Part shown: positions 18,636 to 26,008 of the stretch, in pieces
How the letters are laid out: each line of letters opens with the position of its first letter
Position numbering within the stretch: the first letter of the stretch is position 1
Assembly (NCBI GenBank): GCA_029250825.1
Contig: JAQXEN010000034.1
Location: forward strand, 1-51,317
DNA length: 51,317 bases
DNA from: Porticoccaceae bacterium
GTDB taxonomy: Bacteria; Pseudomonadota; Gammaproteobacteria; Pseudomonadales; Porticoccaceae
Direction: 5' to 3'
The notes under the pieces: generated by a model
What the model saw: the letters and a program-made list of their open reading frames with translations, nothing else
Told to the model about the DNA's origin: nothing
Database searches by the model: none
Program-made: the position numbers and the translations under genes

Positions 18636-19787
18636 ATGAAAAGCTCCTCGGCATTTATCAGCACAGTTCTCAGCTGTGTTCTGTTGCTGTTGCCACTTCA
18701 GGCAGCTGCTGCCGAGGACGAGCAAGCCAAACTGGCAGATCTGAAAAATGCCATCAGTACACTGGAAAAACAGCTCAACAAGCGCGACAAAGATAAGAAC
18801 AACTTAGTCGCCGAGCTTAAAAAGAATGAAATCGCCGCCTCTGCCAGCAGCAAGAAAATTCGCCAGCTCAATAGCAAAATAAATGCCCGCCTCGCCAAAT
18901 TGGCCAATCTAGGCAAACAACAGCGCCAGCTTAAAATTGATATCAACAGACAAAATGCCGCCGTCAGCGAACAGCTCGCCGCGGCTTACAAAATGGGTGC
19001 TCAGGAACCAATCAAGTTGCTGCTCAATCAAGAAGATCCCCAGCAGCTAGCCCGACTGCTCAAGTACTACAACTATGTACTCGACGCCCGCAGTGAAAAA
19101 CTCGCCAAGTACACGGCGGATATTGAGCAACTTGCAGCCTTGCAAAACGATGTAGTGGAAGAAAAACGCCTGCTCGATAGCGCCAAACTGGAACTGCAAA
19201 AAGATCAGCAACAACTGCTGGCCAACAACCAGCGCCGCCAAGCCACATTAAAACAACTTAACGCCTCCCTGCAGAGCGACAAATCTAAACTGGATAAAAT
19301 GCTCAAACAGCGCAGCGCCCTTGAAGAGCTGTTAAAAAATGTTAGCCGCGTAGTGAAAAAAATTGCTCTGAAAACCCCTCCCGGCAGCCGCAGCTTCGCC
19401 TCACAAAAAGGGTTACTGCGCTGGCCCTTGAAAGGCAGAGTGGCCCACAGCTTTGGCAGCAAGCGCAATGGATCGCTGCGCTGGGACGGCTGGTTAATCG
19501 GCGCCAAAATTGGCGAGCCAGTGACCGCGGTGCACGACGGCCAGGTGATCTTTTCCAACTATATGCGCGGATTTGGGCTATTAATTATTCTCAATCACGG
19601 CGATGGTTATATGAGCCTTTACGCCCACAATGAAGAACTGCTTAAAGACACCGGAGACCTGGTGCTGAGCAATGAGACTATTGCCCGAGCCGGCGACACC
19701 GGAGGGCTTGACAAGCCCGCCCTGTACTTTGAAATACGCAAAAAAGGGCAGCCCGCGGACCCTAAAAAATGGCTCGGCAAACGTTAA
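18636..19787 (+). CDS. envC: murein hydrolase activator EnvC (coiled coil plus degenerate LytM domain)
   Basis: Periplasmic divisome protein that activates the AmiA/AmiB amidases at septation. It has 383 residues from the ATG at 18636. A signal peptide ends near AAAAED. A long coiled coil (about 28-240) carries the FtsEX-interaction region, and a LytM/M23 domain covers about 265-383. The zinc ligands are missing: WDGWLIG replaces HxGxD and LYFEIR replaces the usual LHFEIR. That is the normal state in EnvC and means it activates other enzymes rather than cutting itself. The ending PKKWLGKR is typical. A TTG at 18633 is an alternative start. Translation may be coupled through the TGATG chain upstream. 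Confidence 0.93.
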   Translation: MKSSSAFISTVLSCVLLLLPLQAAAAEDEQAKLADLKNAISTLEKQLNKRDKDKNNLVAELKKNEIAASASSKKIRQLNSKINARLAKLANLGKQQRQLKIDINRQNAAVSEQLAAAYKMGAQEPIKLLLNQEDPQQLARLLKYYNYVLDARSEKLAKYTADIEQLAALQNDVVEEKRLLDSAKLELQKDQQQLLANNQRRQATLKQLNASLQSDKSKLDKMLKQRSALEELLKNVSRVVKKIALKTPPGSRSFASQKGLLRWPLKGRVAHSFGSKRNGSLRWDGWLIGAKIGEPVTAVHDGQVIFSNYMRGFGLLIILNHGDGYMSLYAHNEELLKDTGDLVLSNETIARAGDTGGLDKPALYFEIRKKGQPADPKKWLGKR

Positions 19788-19909
19788 ATACAGCCACCTG
19801 GAAACTAAGCGGCGCTTGAGAGCCGCACCCACGGGAACCAACTGCTAGAACGAGCTAAAATACACTGAAATGCGCTAGGGACCCAATGGGCAATTAGGAT
19901 AGATAACCT

Positions 19910-21238
19910 ATGTATATAAAGTATTTCCTTACCGCCATAGCGGCAGCACTGATCGCCATAGTACCTATAGCCGCAGTAAATGCAGAGCCTCCCGAAGTAG
20001 AGATCAATACCGTCAGCAGCGATCAAGAAGAGCGGCTGCCACTCCGGGAACTGCGCCTATTCACACAGGTATTTGACCAGATCCGGCGCGGCTATGTGGA
20101 AGAAGTGACCGATACAGATCTACTGGAAAATGCCATTGCCGGATTACTCCTGGAACTGGATCCCCACTCTGTCTATCTAAACCAGACCGACTATGAAGAA
20201 CTTCAGGAGAACGCCACTGGGGAGTATGGCGGTCTCGGCCTACAGGTCGCCTCAGAACGAGGCATGATCAAAGTTATTTCGCCAATTGACGACAGCCCCG
20301 CCGCCAAAGCCGGCATCGAAGCCGGCGACTTTATCGTTGAAGTAGACGGCACCCCAGTGCGCGGAATGACAGTGCAAAAAGCCATCGACAAATTGCGTGG
20401 CGAAAAAGGCACTAGCATCAAGCTCACAGTTTTCCGCGAAGGTGAAAAAGCGCCACTGGACATCAGCGTAATCCGCGACACCATCCAAGTGAGCTCAGTG
20501 CGCAGCCGCATAATCGAACCCGGCTATGGCTACGTCCGCGTATCACAATTCCAAGTCGGCTCCGGCAAAGACTTCAAAAAAGAACTGCTCTCACTCAAAG
20601 AAAAAGAACCCGCCCTAAAAGGCCTGATCATCGACCTGCGCAACAACCCCGGCGGGCTGGTGCCAGCCTCAGTTGAAATGGTAGACGCCGTCCTCGATGG
20701 CGGCACAGTGGTCTACACCGAAGGCCGCCTACCCAGCGCCAATATTAGCTTCGATGCAAAAAGCGGCGACCTGCTGCAAGGCACACCCATAGTCGTGCTA
20801 ATAAACGGCGGTAGCGCCTCCGCCTCAGAAATTGTTGCCGGTGCTCTGCAAGATCATCAGCGAGCAGCGATTATTGGCACTCAGAGCTTTGGTAAAGGTT
20901 CAGTGCAAACCGTCATTCCACTGGGTGATGGTCGTGCCGTGAAACTGACGACTGCCAGGTACTTTACGCCCAATGGTCGATCCATTCAGGCCGAGGGAAT
21001 TGTGCCGGATATTATTGTGGAGCCTGCGGAGATACGACTCTATAAAAAGCGCAAGCAAGTGCGGGAAGCGGATCTTGATGGACATTTGGAGCAGGCCGAT
21101 GGGGAAAAGAAGAAAGCCCAGAATCCTGACAAAGAAGATATCACTGATGATAATCAGCTTTATGAAGCGCTGAATGTTTTAAAGGGATTTCAGCTGTTGA
21201 GGAAAAGGGTTTCAGGCGAACCTGAAACCCAAAATTAA
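19910..21238 (+). CDS. ctpA: S41-family carboxyl-terminal processing protease (CtpA type)
   Basis: Periplasmic PDZ-containing serine protease of 442 residues. A signal peptide (about 1-24) ends at VNA. A PDZ domain covers about 105-190 (GLGLQV through the loop DSPAAKAGIEAGD). The catalytic dyad is Ser304, the middle Ser of SASAS, with Lys329 in SFGKGSVQ; the 25-residue spacing equals that in E. coli Prc and plant CtpA. The C-terminal tail (about 375-442) is charged. AGGAT lies about ten bases before the ATG. Its place after gpmI-envC is a conserved order, and CtpA-type proteases control murein hydrolases in several species, so a link to EnvC's job is plausible. The stop overlaps the stop of the convergent HTH gene. 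Confidence 0.93.
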   Translation: MYIKYFLTAIAAALIAIVPIAAVNAEPPEVEINTVSSDQEERLPLRELRLFTQVFDQIRRGYVEEVTDTDLLENAIAGLLLELDPHSVYLNQTDYEELQENATGEYGGLGLQVASERGMIKVISPIDDSPAAKAGIEAGDFIVEVDGTPVRGMTVQKAIDKLRGEKGTSIKLTVFREGEKAPLDISVIRDTIQVSSVRSRIIEPGYGYVRVSQFQVGSGKDFKKELLSLKEKEPALKGLIIDLRNNPGGLVPASVEMVDAVLDGGTVVYTEGRLPSANISFDAKSGDLLQGTPIVVLINGGSASASEIVAGALQDHQRAAIIGTQSFGKGSVQTVIPLGDGRAVKLTTARYFTPNGRSIQAEGIVPDIIVEPAEIRLYKKRKQVREADLDGHLEQADGEKKKAQNPDKEDITDDNQLYEALNVLKGFQLLRKRVSGEPETQN

Positions 21239-21678
21239 AGCTGAGTTGAGATGGCTGTGTAGTACCTATTTGAAACAACACCAATAATGCCACAGCAGAT
21301 TCCACAAAAAGCACCCACTGCCCCGTAATAGAATCCTGCGTCAGCGGAATTAATCTGTCCCGATATAAGAGTTAGGGTTATTACGATATAGGCGCAGACA
21401 AGACCACCTATAACGCCAGCAAAGCCAAATATACGTCCTCGCTTACTCGCGGCCAAGTTTTGTAGTGCATCGATCTGCATTTCCAAATCACTGGGTTTTA
21501 TATTGAAAACTGCGGCTAATGCTTTCTTGGACTCTAATGAACAACTGCCATCATTCTCGATTCTCTGAATCGTTCGCAGACTAAGGCCAGAGGCCGATGC
21601 GAGATGATCTTGTGACCATGTATGTTGGTTGCGAAATTTTCTGACGCGATTTTTATCAATCATGATATCCATTTCCAT
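21235..21678 (-). CDS. XRE-type HTH regulator with C-terminal membrane helices
   Basis: 147 residues. The N-terminal HTH_3 domain (about 10-62) contains WSQDHLASASGLSLRTIQRIE, whose last part is a clear recognition helix. About 85-147 is hydrophobic with two likely membrane helices, so this may be a membrane-anchored DNA-binding protein. AGGGA sits seven bases before the ATG at 21678; ATGs at 21672 and 21663 are alternatives. The HTH resembles that of the divergent gene at 22045, with roughly half the residues identical. Target and signal are unknown. It ends on the ctpA stop (TTA/TAA overlap of 21235-21238). Confidence 0.78.
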   Translation of the reverse strand: MEMDIMIDKNRVRKFRNQHTWSQDHLASASGLSLRTIQRIENDGSCSLESKKALAAVFNIKPSDLEMQIDALQNLAASKRGRIFGFAGVIGGLVCAYIVITLTLISGQINSADAGFYYGAVGAFCGICCGIIGVVSNRYYTAISTQL

Positions 21679-22044
21679 AATCTTATCCCTAGAAGTTAAA
21701 GGTAGCTTATCGTCTACTAAAATTCATCTAGAGGGTTACGACATTAATACGCCAACACTATGGCGGATGGCAAACAAGGACTCGGGGCTAATCCTAATTT
21801 ACTGGCAGGCGACCAACGGTATTGAGATCAGGTGGGTTGAAATCTATAGTTCTTCACAAACAGGGGCGAAGCAGGGTACTTACTGCCAGAACTACTTACG
21901 GTTATATGTAATTCGAGTCTGACCTTATTTTCGATGTCATAGTAATGTCATGTAATTTTGGGTGTACTTTCGTACAAGTGCCGTATCACTTTCGGGCATC
22001 ATCATAGATATTTATTGCGTCTCTATCAATTGGGCAAAAAAACG
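21679..22044. other. 366-bp spacer between the two divergent HTH genes
   Basis: Relatively AT-rich. I see no convincing gene: the open frame across 21629-21922 lies partly antisense to the HTH gene and has no recognisable product. It presumably holds both promoters, but no strong -35/-10 pair or operator repeat could be picked out. Confidence 0.5.
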
Positions 22045-22470
22045 ATGAAAATAAATGTAGGTTTAGTGATTAAGTTAAGGAAAGAAAATTTATGGTCTCA
22101 AGAGGAGCTAGCGATTGCTCCCGGCCTTAACTTAAGAACAATTCAACGAATCGAAAAGGAGGCATCTGCATCTCTGCAATCCAAGAAAGCCTTGGCTTCA
22201 GTATTTGACATCAGTTTTCATGCTCTTAATTATAAGGAAATACAAATGAAGCCATGCTCAATTTGCAAATCAGATGATATATATGAACACAAAGGAGATT
22301 TTGAATTCACAGGTTTAAGTGGAGAATTACTACCAAATTTAGGTAAGAATATGCTTTCATCAACGAAAATTCGTCCCACAGTTTGCGCAAACTGTGGTCA
22401 TGTTCAGGTCTTCGCTTCACAAGATGCGAGAACCAAAATGAAAAACTCAACAAAATGGAAGAAGGTTTAG
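22045..22470 (+). CDS. HTH protein fused to a zinc-ribbon-like domain
   Basis: 141 residues from the ATG at 22045. Residues about 1-60 are an XRE-like HTH with LWSQEELAIAPGLNLRTIQRIE, in which Pro replaces the usual Ser before the recognition helix. Residues 68-141 contain CSIC near the start and CANC later, a two-CxxC zinc ribbon, with conserved-looking TGLSGELLP and KIRPTVCANCGHV segments. An internal ATG at 22246 has AAGGA seven bases upstream, so the ribbon part could also be made separately. The frame is open further upstream to 21958, but that extension has no family resemblance. Codon use is AT-richer than the neighbours. Function unknown. Confidence 0.65.
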   Translation: MKINVGLVIKLRKENLWSQEELAIAPGLNLRTIQRIEKEASASLQSKKALASVFDISFHALNYKEIQMKPCSICKSDDIYEHKGDFEFTGLSGELLPNLGKNMLSSTKIRPTVCANCGHVQVFASQDARTKMKNSTKWKKV

Positions 22471-22588
22471 GCAGGTCTAATAAGGCAGTCGGAAGGCTAT
22501 GCCGTCCGCTGCTTCTGACGCCATGTATAATAAACTAAGGAGGAAATTAGCTATTAAATAATGAGGGCCAGACTCGGATATTCTCGGG

Positions 22589-23794
22589 CTAACCCGATCT
22601 TCCATCAACTCTAGCAGCCACCAACATTGGCCCATAATAAAAACCATATATCCCATAGCCCAATACCCACAATCCGCCGGCAAGACCGATCGCCCAACTA
22701 GCGCCCTGCGGAAACCATCCAGGCAAAATAACCCTTAAGATCGCACCAGTGATAATGGCAATATAGCCGAGTGACATAAGTTTTGGCGGCTGTAACGGTC
22801 TTCCGGTATGCCCAAGCGTGACTCGAGAAATCATCGCGAGGATCATGCCGCCCATAGCTCCTACTGTAAAACAGTGCAGCGCAGCACTTAGGCTGGCGCT
22901 ATAACCGGCAGCGTAGAGTGCCAGCAGAATAAAACCGAGGGGAATAAAGGCATAGGAAAGATGCAGGGACCAGAGCAGGGGGATCTTTGCGCAAAGCTCA
23001 CCGTTCCAGCGCAAGAAGCGCCAACCGTTAGCAATTGCGGCAAAGCTACTGAGCGTTAGCAGTAGATATTTAGGGACTGTGTTAAAGCCAATAAAAGCAA
23101 CGGCGACCAAGAGCATAATACTGCCTAAGCTGGCAATCTCGAGCCATTTAATGGGCGGTCTTTTAGCAACTCCTGCACCATTGGCGGTAAAGAAAGGAAT
23201 TACCCGACCTCCAACAATAGCGATAATGAACACAAACATCATGATGGCGCCATGCAGTGAAAGCAGCGCTATCTGAGGCTGGTAAGTGGCAACGCCCCAG
23301 TGGCTAAGGCCATTAAGCAGAACCAGCATGGCGAGTATCGGCACAAAAAGCATATTCCGGCTTTGTCTAACTTTGAATACTGGATAAGCCATGGCAATAG
23401 CGGCACCGATCAAAAATAGCAGGTCACCGGCCATAACGACCCAATGAGGCAACCCTGCGCCAAAGGCTAACAACAGCCGACCCAGTATCCAAGCAAGTAC
23501 CAGAACCAGTAAAGGCCTGCCCCTTAGACCAACGACACCAGTCCAGGTCTGCACGGCCGTGAGCAGAAACCCAACTACAATGGATACGCCAAACCCAAAT
23601 AGCATTTCATGTGCATGCCAACATATAGGGCCGCCATAGGGCTGCCAGTTAAAGGGGTTTAACCAGAAGTAGGACCACCAAGCGACAACGATTATTGAAA
23701 ACAGCGTACCGCCGAGAAATAGAGGGCGGAATGCTAGCCGTAAAGGAGGTGATATTGCTTGGTTATTGTGACTTTCAGTAATATTTAATGGCAT
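22589..23794 (-). CDS. nnrS: NnrS family membrane protein
   Basis: 401-residue protein with about twelve membrane helices. The NnrS marks FRPLFLGG (about 23-30) and WHAHEMLFGFG (about 59-69) are present, and further His residues sit in membrane helices. NnrS is a haem- and copper-containing membrane protein linked to nitric-oxide stress, but its chemistry is not settled. AGGA precedes the ATG by seven bases. The unknown membrane gene upstream ends 43 bp away on the same strand, so they may share a transcript. No NO reductase, nitrite reductase or NO regulator gene is nearby, and no FNR/DNR-type palindrome is visible upstream. Confidence 0.93.
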   Translation of the reverse strand: MPLNITESHNNQAISPPLRLAFRPLFLGGTLFSIIVVAWWSYFWLNPFNWQPYGGPICWHAHEMLFGFGVSIVVGFLLTAVQTWTGVVGLRGRPLLVLVLAWILGRLLLAFGAGLPHWVVMAGDLLFLIGAAIAMAYPVFKVRQSRNMLFVPILAMLVLLNGLSHWGVATYQPQIALLSLHGAIMMFVFIIAIVGGRVIPFFTANGAGVAKRPPIKWLEIASLGSIMLLVAVAFIGFNTVPKYLLLTLSSFAAIANGWRFLRWNGELCAKIPLLWSLHLSYAFIPLGFILLALYAAGYSASLSAALHCFTVGAMGGMILAMISRVTLGHTGRPLQPPKLMSLGYIAIITGAILRVILPGWFPQGASWAIGLAGGLWVLGYGIYGFYYGPMLVAARVDGRSG

Positions 23795-23837
23795 GGATAG
23801 ATCCTAATTTATTAAGAGTCAGCCTGACGCTTAGGTT

Positions 23838-24731
23838 CTAGACAATAATTTTCATTAAAAACAAAATTGGCCATGAGAGTAAACAGATCATGCCGACCAA
23901 CAGACCAAAGGAGAGTGGCTGAGCCAATCTTGACTCAAGAATAACAATGGCATAGTTTGAAAATCGTTTTAGAAAGCCCACAAAAAGGACATTAAAAACA
24001 AAGAAAAACCAAAATGCTGATGTAGTATATGTTGTCAAAATAAAAGCCAGTTTACTGACGCCAATTCCGTTAAAAATAGAATAGTTATATTTGATCGTCT
24101 CGATTGATAAAAATCTAATATCACCAGGTAAAATGAATGCTGCATAGAGGAATGCAATAATATGAGCGGATAGGCATATTAATGTTGTTAAAAATAAATC
24201 GAGAAAAAATAATGCCAGAAGATTGGAATTTTTTCTTGTTGCTTTATTAAGAATCCATCCAGTTTCTGCAACGGATAAAAAGTCTGGGATAGTATTAAAG
24301 CCAATTGAGTCAAAAAGGACTGCCAAGATAAATAGGGGATGCTGCTTATCGATTGTTGGGTCATAGTAGTTAAAAAATTCGAGAAAGTATGTGCTCGAAA
24401 AATTTATATGAGCAGGCACTCCATTGAGTAATGTTAGGCGAGTGAAAAAAATATAGAATACAAATGTGAGTATTAGTGAGCTTAATGTCACGCTAAAAAT
24501 ACGGCGCGTTGAAATTACTTTTTCACCATAAACCGTATTGTATAATCTTAGAAATCGCTCATTAATTACAGCCCGATCTTTCCATTTTATAAGTTGTAAA
24601 TTTGTCCACCAATTCGCAGACAATTCCCTCCAAACTGCCATCCTGCCTGAATAGCGTATATAGCCCTCAACAATCAGAACCATTGCAAGAATCGGCTCTT
24701 GTATAGACCATAGCTCGGAGTAACTGATCAT
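23838..24731 (-). CDS. AT-rich multi-pass membrane protein of unknown function
   Basis: I do not recognise this 297-residue protein. It shows five or six hydrophobic segments: about 85-110, 135-160, 172-202, 225-252 and 272-296, with a possible one near 10-25. A conserved-looking loop with the sequence SVAETGWILN follows the second helix. There is no signal peptide, enzyme motif or transporter signature. Its base composition is clearly more AT-rich than the flanking genes, suggesting recent acquisition. The Shine-Dalgarno AAGGAGG four bases before the ATG is the strongest in the window, so translation looks real. nnrS follows 43 bp downstream. Confidence 0.75.
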   Translation of the reverse strand: MISYSELWSIQEPILAMVLIVEGYIRYSGRMAVWRELSANWWTNLQLIKWKDRAVINERFLRLYNTVYGEKVISTRRIFSVTLSSLILTFVFYIFFTRLTLLNGVPAHINFSSTYFLEFFNYYDPTIDKQHPLFILAVLFDSIGFNTIPDFLSVAETGWILNKATRKNSNLLALFFLDLFLTTLICLSAHIIAFLYAAFILPGDIRFLSIETIKYNYSIFNGIGVSKLAFILTTYTTSAFWFFFVFNVLFVGFLKRFSNYAIVILESRLAQPLSFGLLVGMICLLSWPILFLMKIIV

Positions 24732-25106
24732 TTATCCTCCTTGAAAAATAACACAATCAAGAGCAGATTAAAATTATGGGAGTGAAACTCCAGCAGGCCC
24801 CAACACATAAATTTTTACTAATATTGAGAATAGTTATCGCGTTTTTAGCACCACCTCAGTAGCCAAATAAACTGTCACAATATCAATGTTATCTGTCTCT
24901 TATTTTTGCCATATTAACTTTCCACCAAGGCCGAGATAGATGGATGATTGCTCACTGTCAAAACTGCAAACGGATAGGGCAATCGATAGAAAAGTACCAG
25001 ATAGAGGTAACCGTCGCCCTCTGGAAATTCCTTTTCCGTTTTTTTAGATTAATTTAAGCGCAGTATTACTGCGCTTATTGATTGAGTATCAGGGGTTAAC
25101 TATTAA
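24732..25106. other. 375-bp intergenic spacer
   Basis: It separates the unknown membrane gene from mscS, both on the minus strand. It is AT-rich and holds the hairpin at 25055-25077 near the mscS end. Promoters for the membrane gene-nnrS pair should lie near 24740-24900, but none is convincing. No gene is seen. Confidence 0.5.
25055..25077 (-). terminator. perfect hairpin downstream of mscS
   Basis: TAAGCGCAGTA and TACTGCGCTTA form a perfect 11-bp inverted repeat around one base, 30 bases after the mscS stop. There is no T-tract on the mscS side, so termination is likely but not certain. The AGCGCAG/CTGCGCT core recurs after argA. Confidence 0.55.
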
Positions 25107-25931
25107 CTAAGAGGTGGCCGCGCTGGGCTGCTGATGCAAATGTACATCCCGCTGGGGAAAGGGAATGGAAATCCCATTGGCATCCAGTGCTTTCTTCGCC
25201 GCTTCGGTAAGATCAAAATATACCGACCAGTAGTTGGCACTCTTAACCCAGGGGCGGCAGACAAAGTTTACGCTGCTATCAGCCAATTCAACCACGGCAA
25301 TAACCGGTTCTGGATTTTCTAGTACGCGCTTATCGGCGGCAAGAACACCTTCGAGAACTGTCCGTGCGGCGTCGATATCATCCTCGTAACCAATTCCAAA
25401 TACCAGATCGACCCGGCGGCTGTCATTGGCGGAGTAGTTGACGATATTGTCGCCAATAATTCGACCGTTGGGGACTATGACTTTTTTATTGTCTGGGGTG
25501 AACAGAACTGTGGTGAAGATTTGGATACTTTGAATCACGCCTGAGGTGCCGGCGGTTTCAACAAAGTCGCCGACTTTAAACGGGCGAAAAATCAGCAGCA
25601 GGACACCGGCTGCGAAATTAGATAGAGATCCCTGCAGGGCCAAACCTACGGCGAGGCCGGCGGCACCGACTATAGCGACAAAGGAGGCGGTCTGAAGGCC
25701 TAGCTGGCCGAGGGCGGCTATACAGACAAAGATCAGCAGGGCGTAATACACTAGACTGCCGGTGAAATGTCGGATTGCCGGATCTACGGCGTTTTTCTCC
25801 ATGATTTTTTCAAGTACTACTGAGAGTCTTTTGACGACCCATTTACCGATAACAAAGATCACCAGTGCCATTAGCACTTTGACGCCATATTGCACTGCTA
25901 GCGCCTGCATTAACTCTACTTTATCTTCCAT
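25107..25931 (-). CDS. mscS: small-conductance mechanosensitive channel MscS
   Basis: Inner-membrane channel that opens on osmotic downshock. From the ATG at 25931 it has 274 residues, near E. coli MscS (286). Two outer helices precede the pore helix, which carries the Gly/Ala pattern GAAGLAVGLALQGSLSNFAAG. RPFKVGD begins the beta domain and PNGRIIGDNIVNYS is a family block. The start MEDKVELM is chosen because AGGGAG lies nine bases upstream; ATGs at 25937 and 25952 are alternatives that sit too close to, or before, that site. It lies 77 bp downstream of parC on the same strand. Confidence 0.93.
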   Translation of the reverse strand: MEDKVELMQALAVQYGVKVLMALVIFVIGKWVVKRLSVVLEKIMEKNAVDPAIRHFTGSLVYYALLIFVCIAALGQLGLQTASFVAIVGAAGLAVGLALQGSLSNFAAGVLLLIFRPFKVGDFVETAGTSGVIQSIQIFTTVLFTPDNKKVIVPNGRIIGDNIVNYSANDSRRVDLVFGIGYEDDIDAARTVLEGVLAADKRVLENPEPVIAVVELADSSVNFVCRPWVKSANYWSVYFDLTEAAKKALDANGISIPFPQRDVHLHQQPSAATS

Positions 25932-25967
25932 AATCATATTCTCCCTGCCCACTTAAGGCCCATATAG

Positions 25968-25983
25968 GGTGCCCTAAGGCACC
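25968..25983 (-). terminator. hairpin between parC and mscS
   Basis: GGTGCC and GGCACC pair around CTAA, 25 bases past the parC stop. The stem is short and no T-tract follows, so it may be a processing or partial termination site. Confidence 0.35.
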
Positions 25984-26008
25984 GTTTCCATTGTCTATTA
26001 TGATGCTG

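Noticed and set aside
19809-19826. Hairpin GCGGC/GCCGC between envC and ctpA as a terminator
   Set aside because: The stem has only five pairs, an eight-base loop and no T-tract.
20280-20840. Change in codon flavour inside ctpA (C/A-rich first part, then more T) as a recombination mosaic
   Set aside because: The difference is modest, the protein is continuous and all motifs fit one family, so a transfer claim is not supported without measurement.
21629-21922. 97-codon open frame between the HTH genes
   Set aside because: It begins antisense within the HTH gene, has no Shine-Dalgarno and no recognisable composition or motif.
21905-21925. TTCGAGTC-like string as part of a tRNA gene
   Set aside because: No acceptor, anticodon or D-arm pairing could be built around it.
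24732-24960. FNR/DNR-type operator for the nnrS transcript
   Set aside because: No TTGAT-N4-ATCAA site was found; the closest strings match only one half-site.
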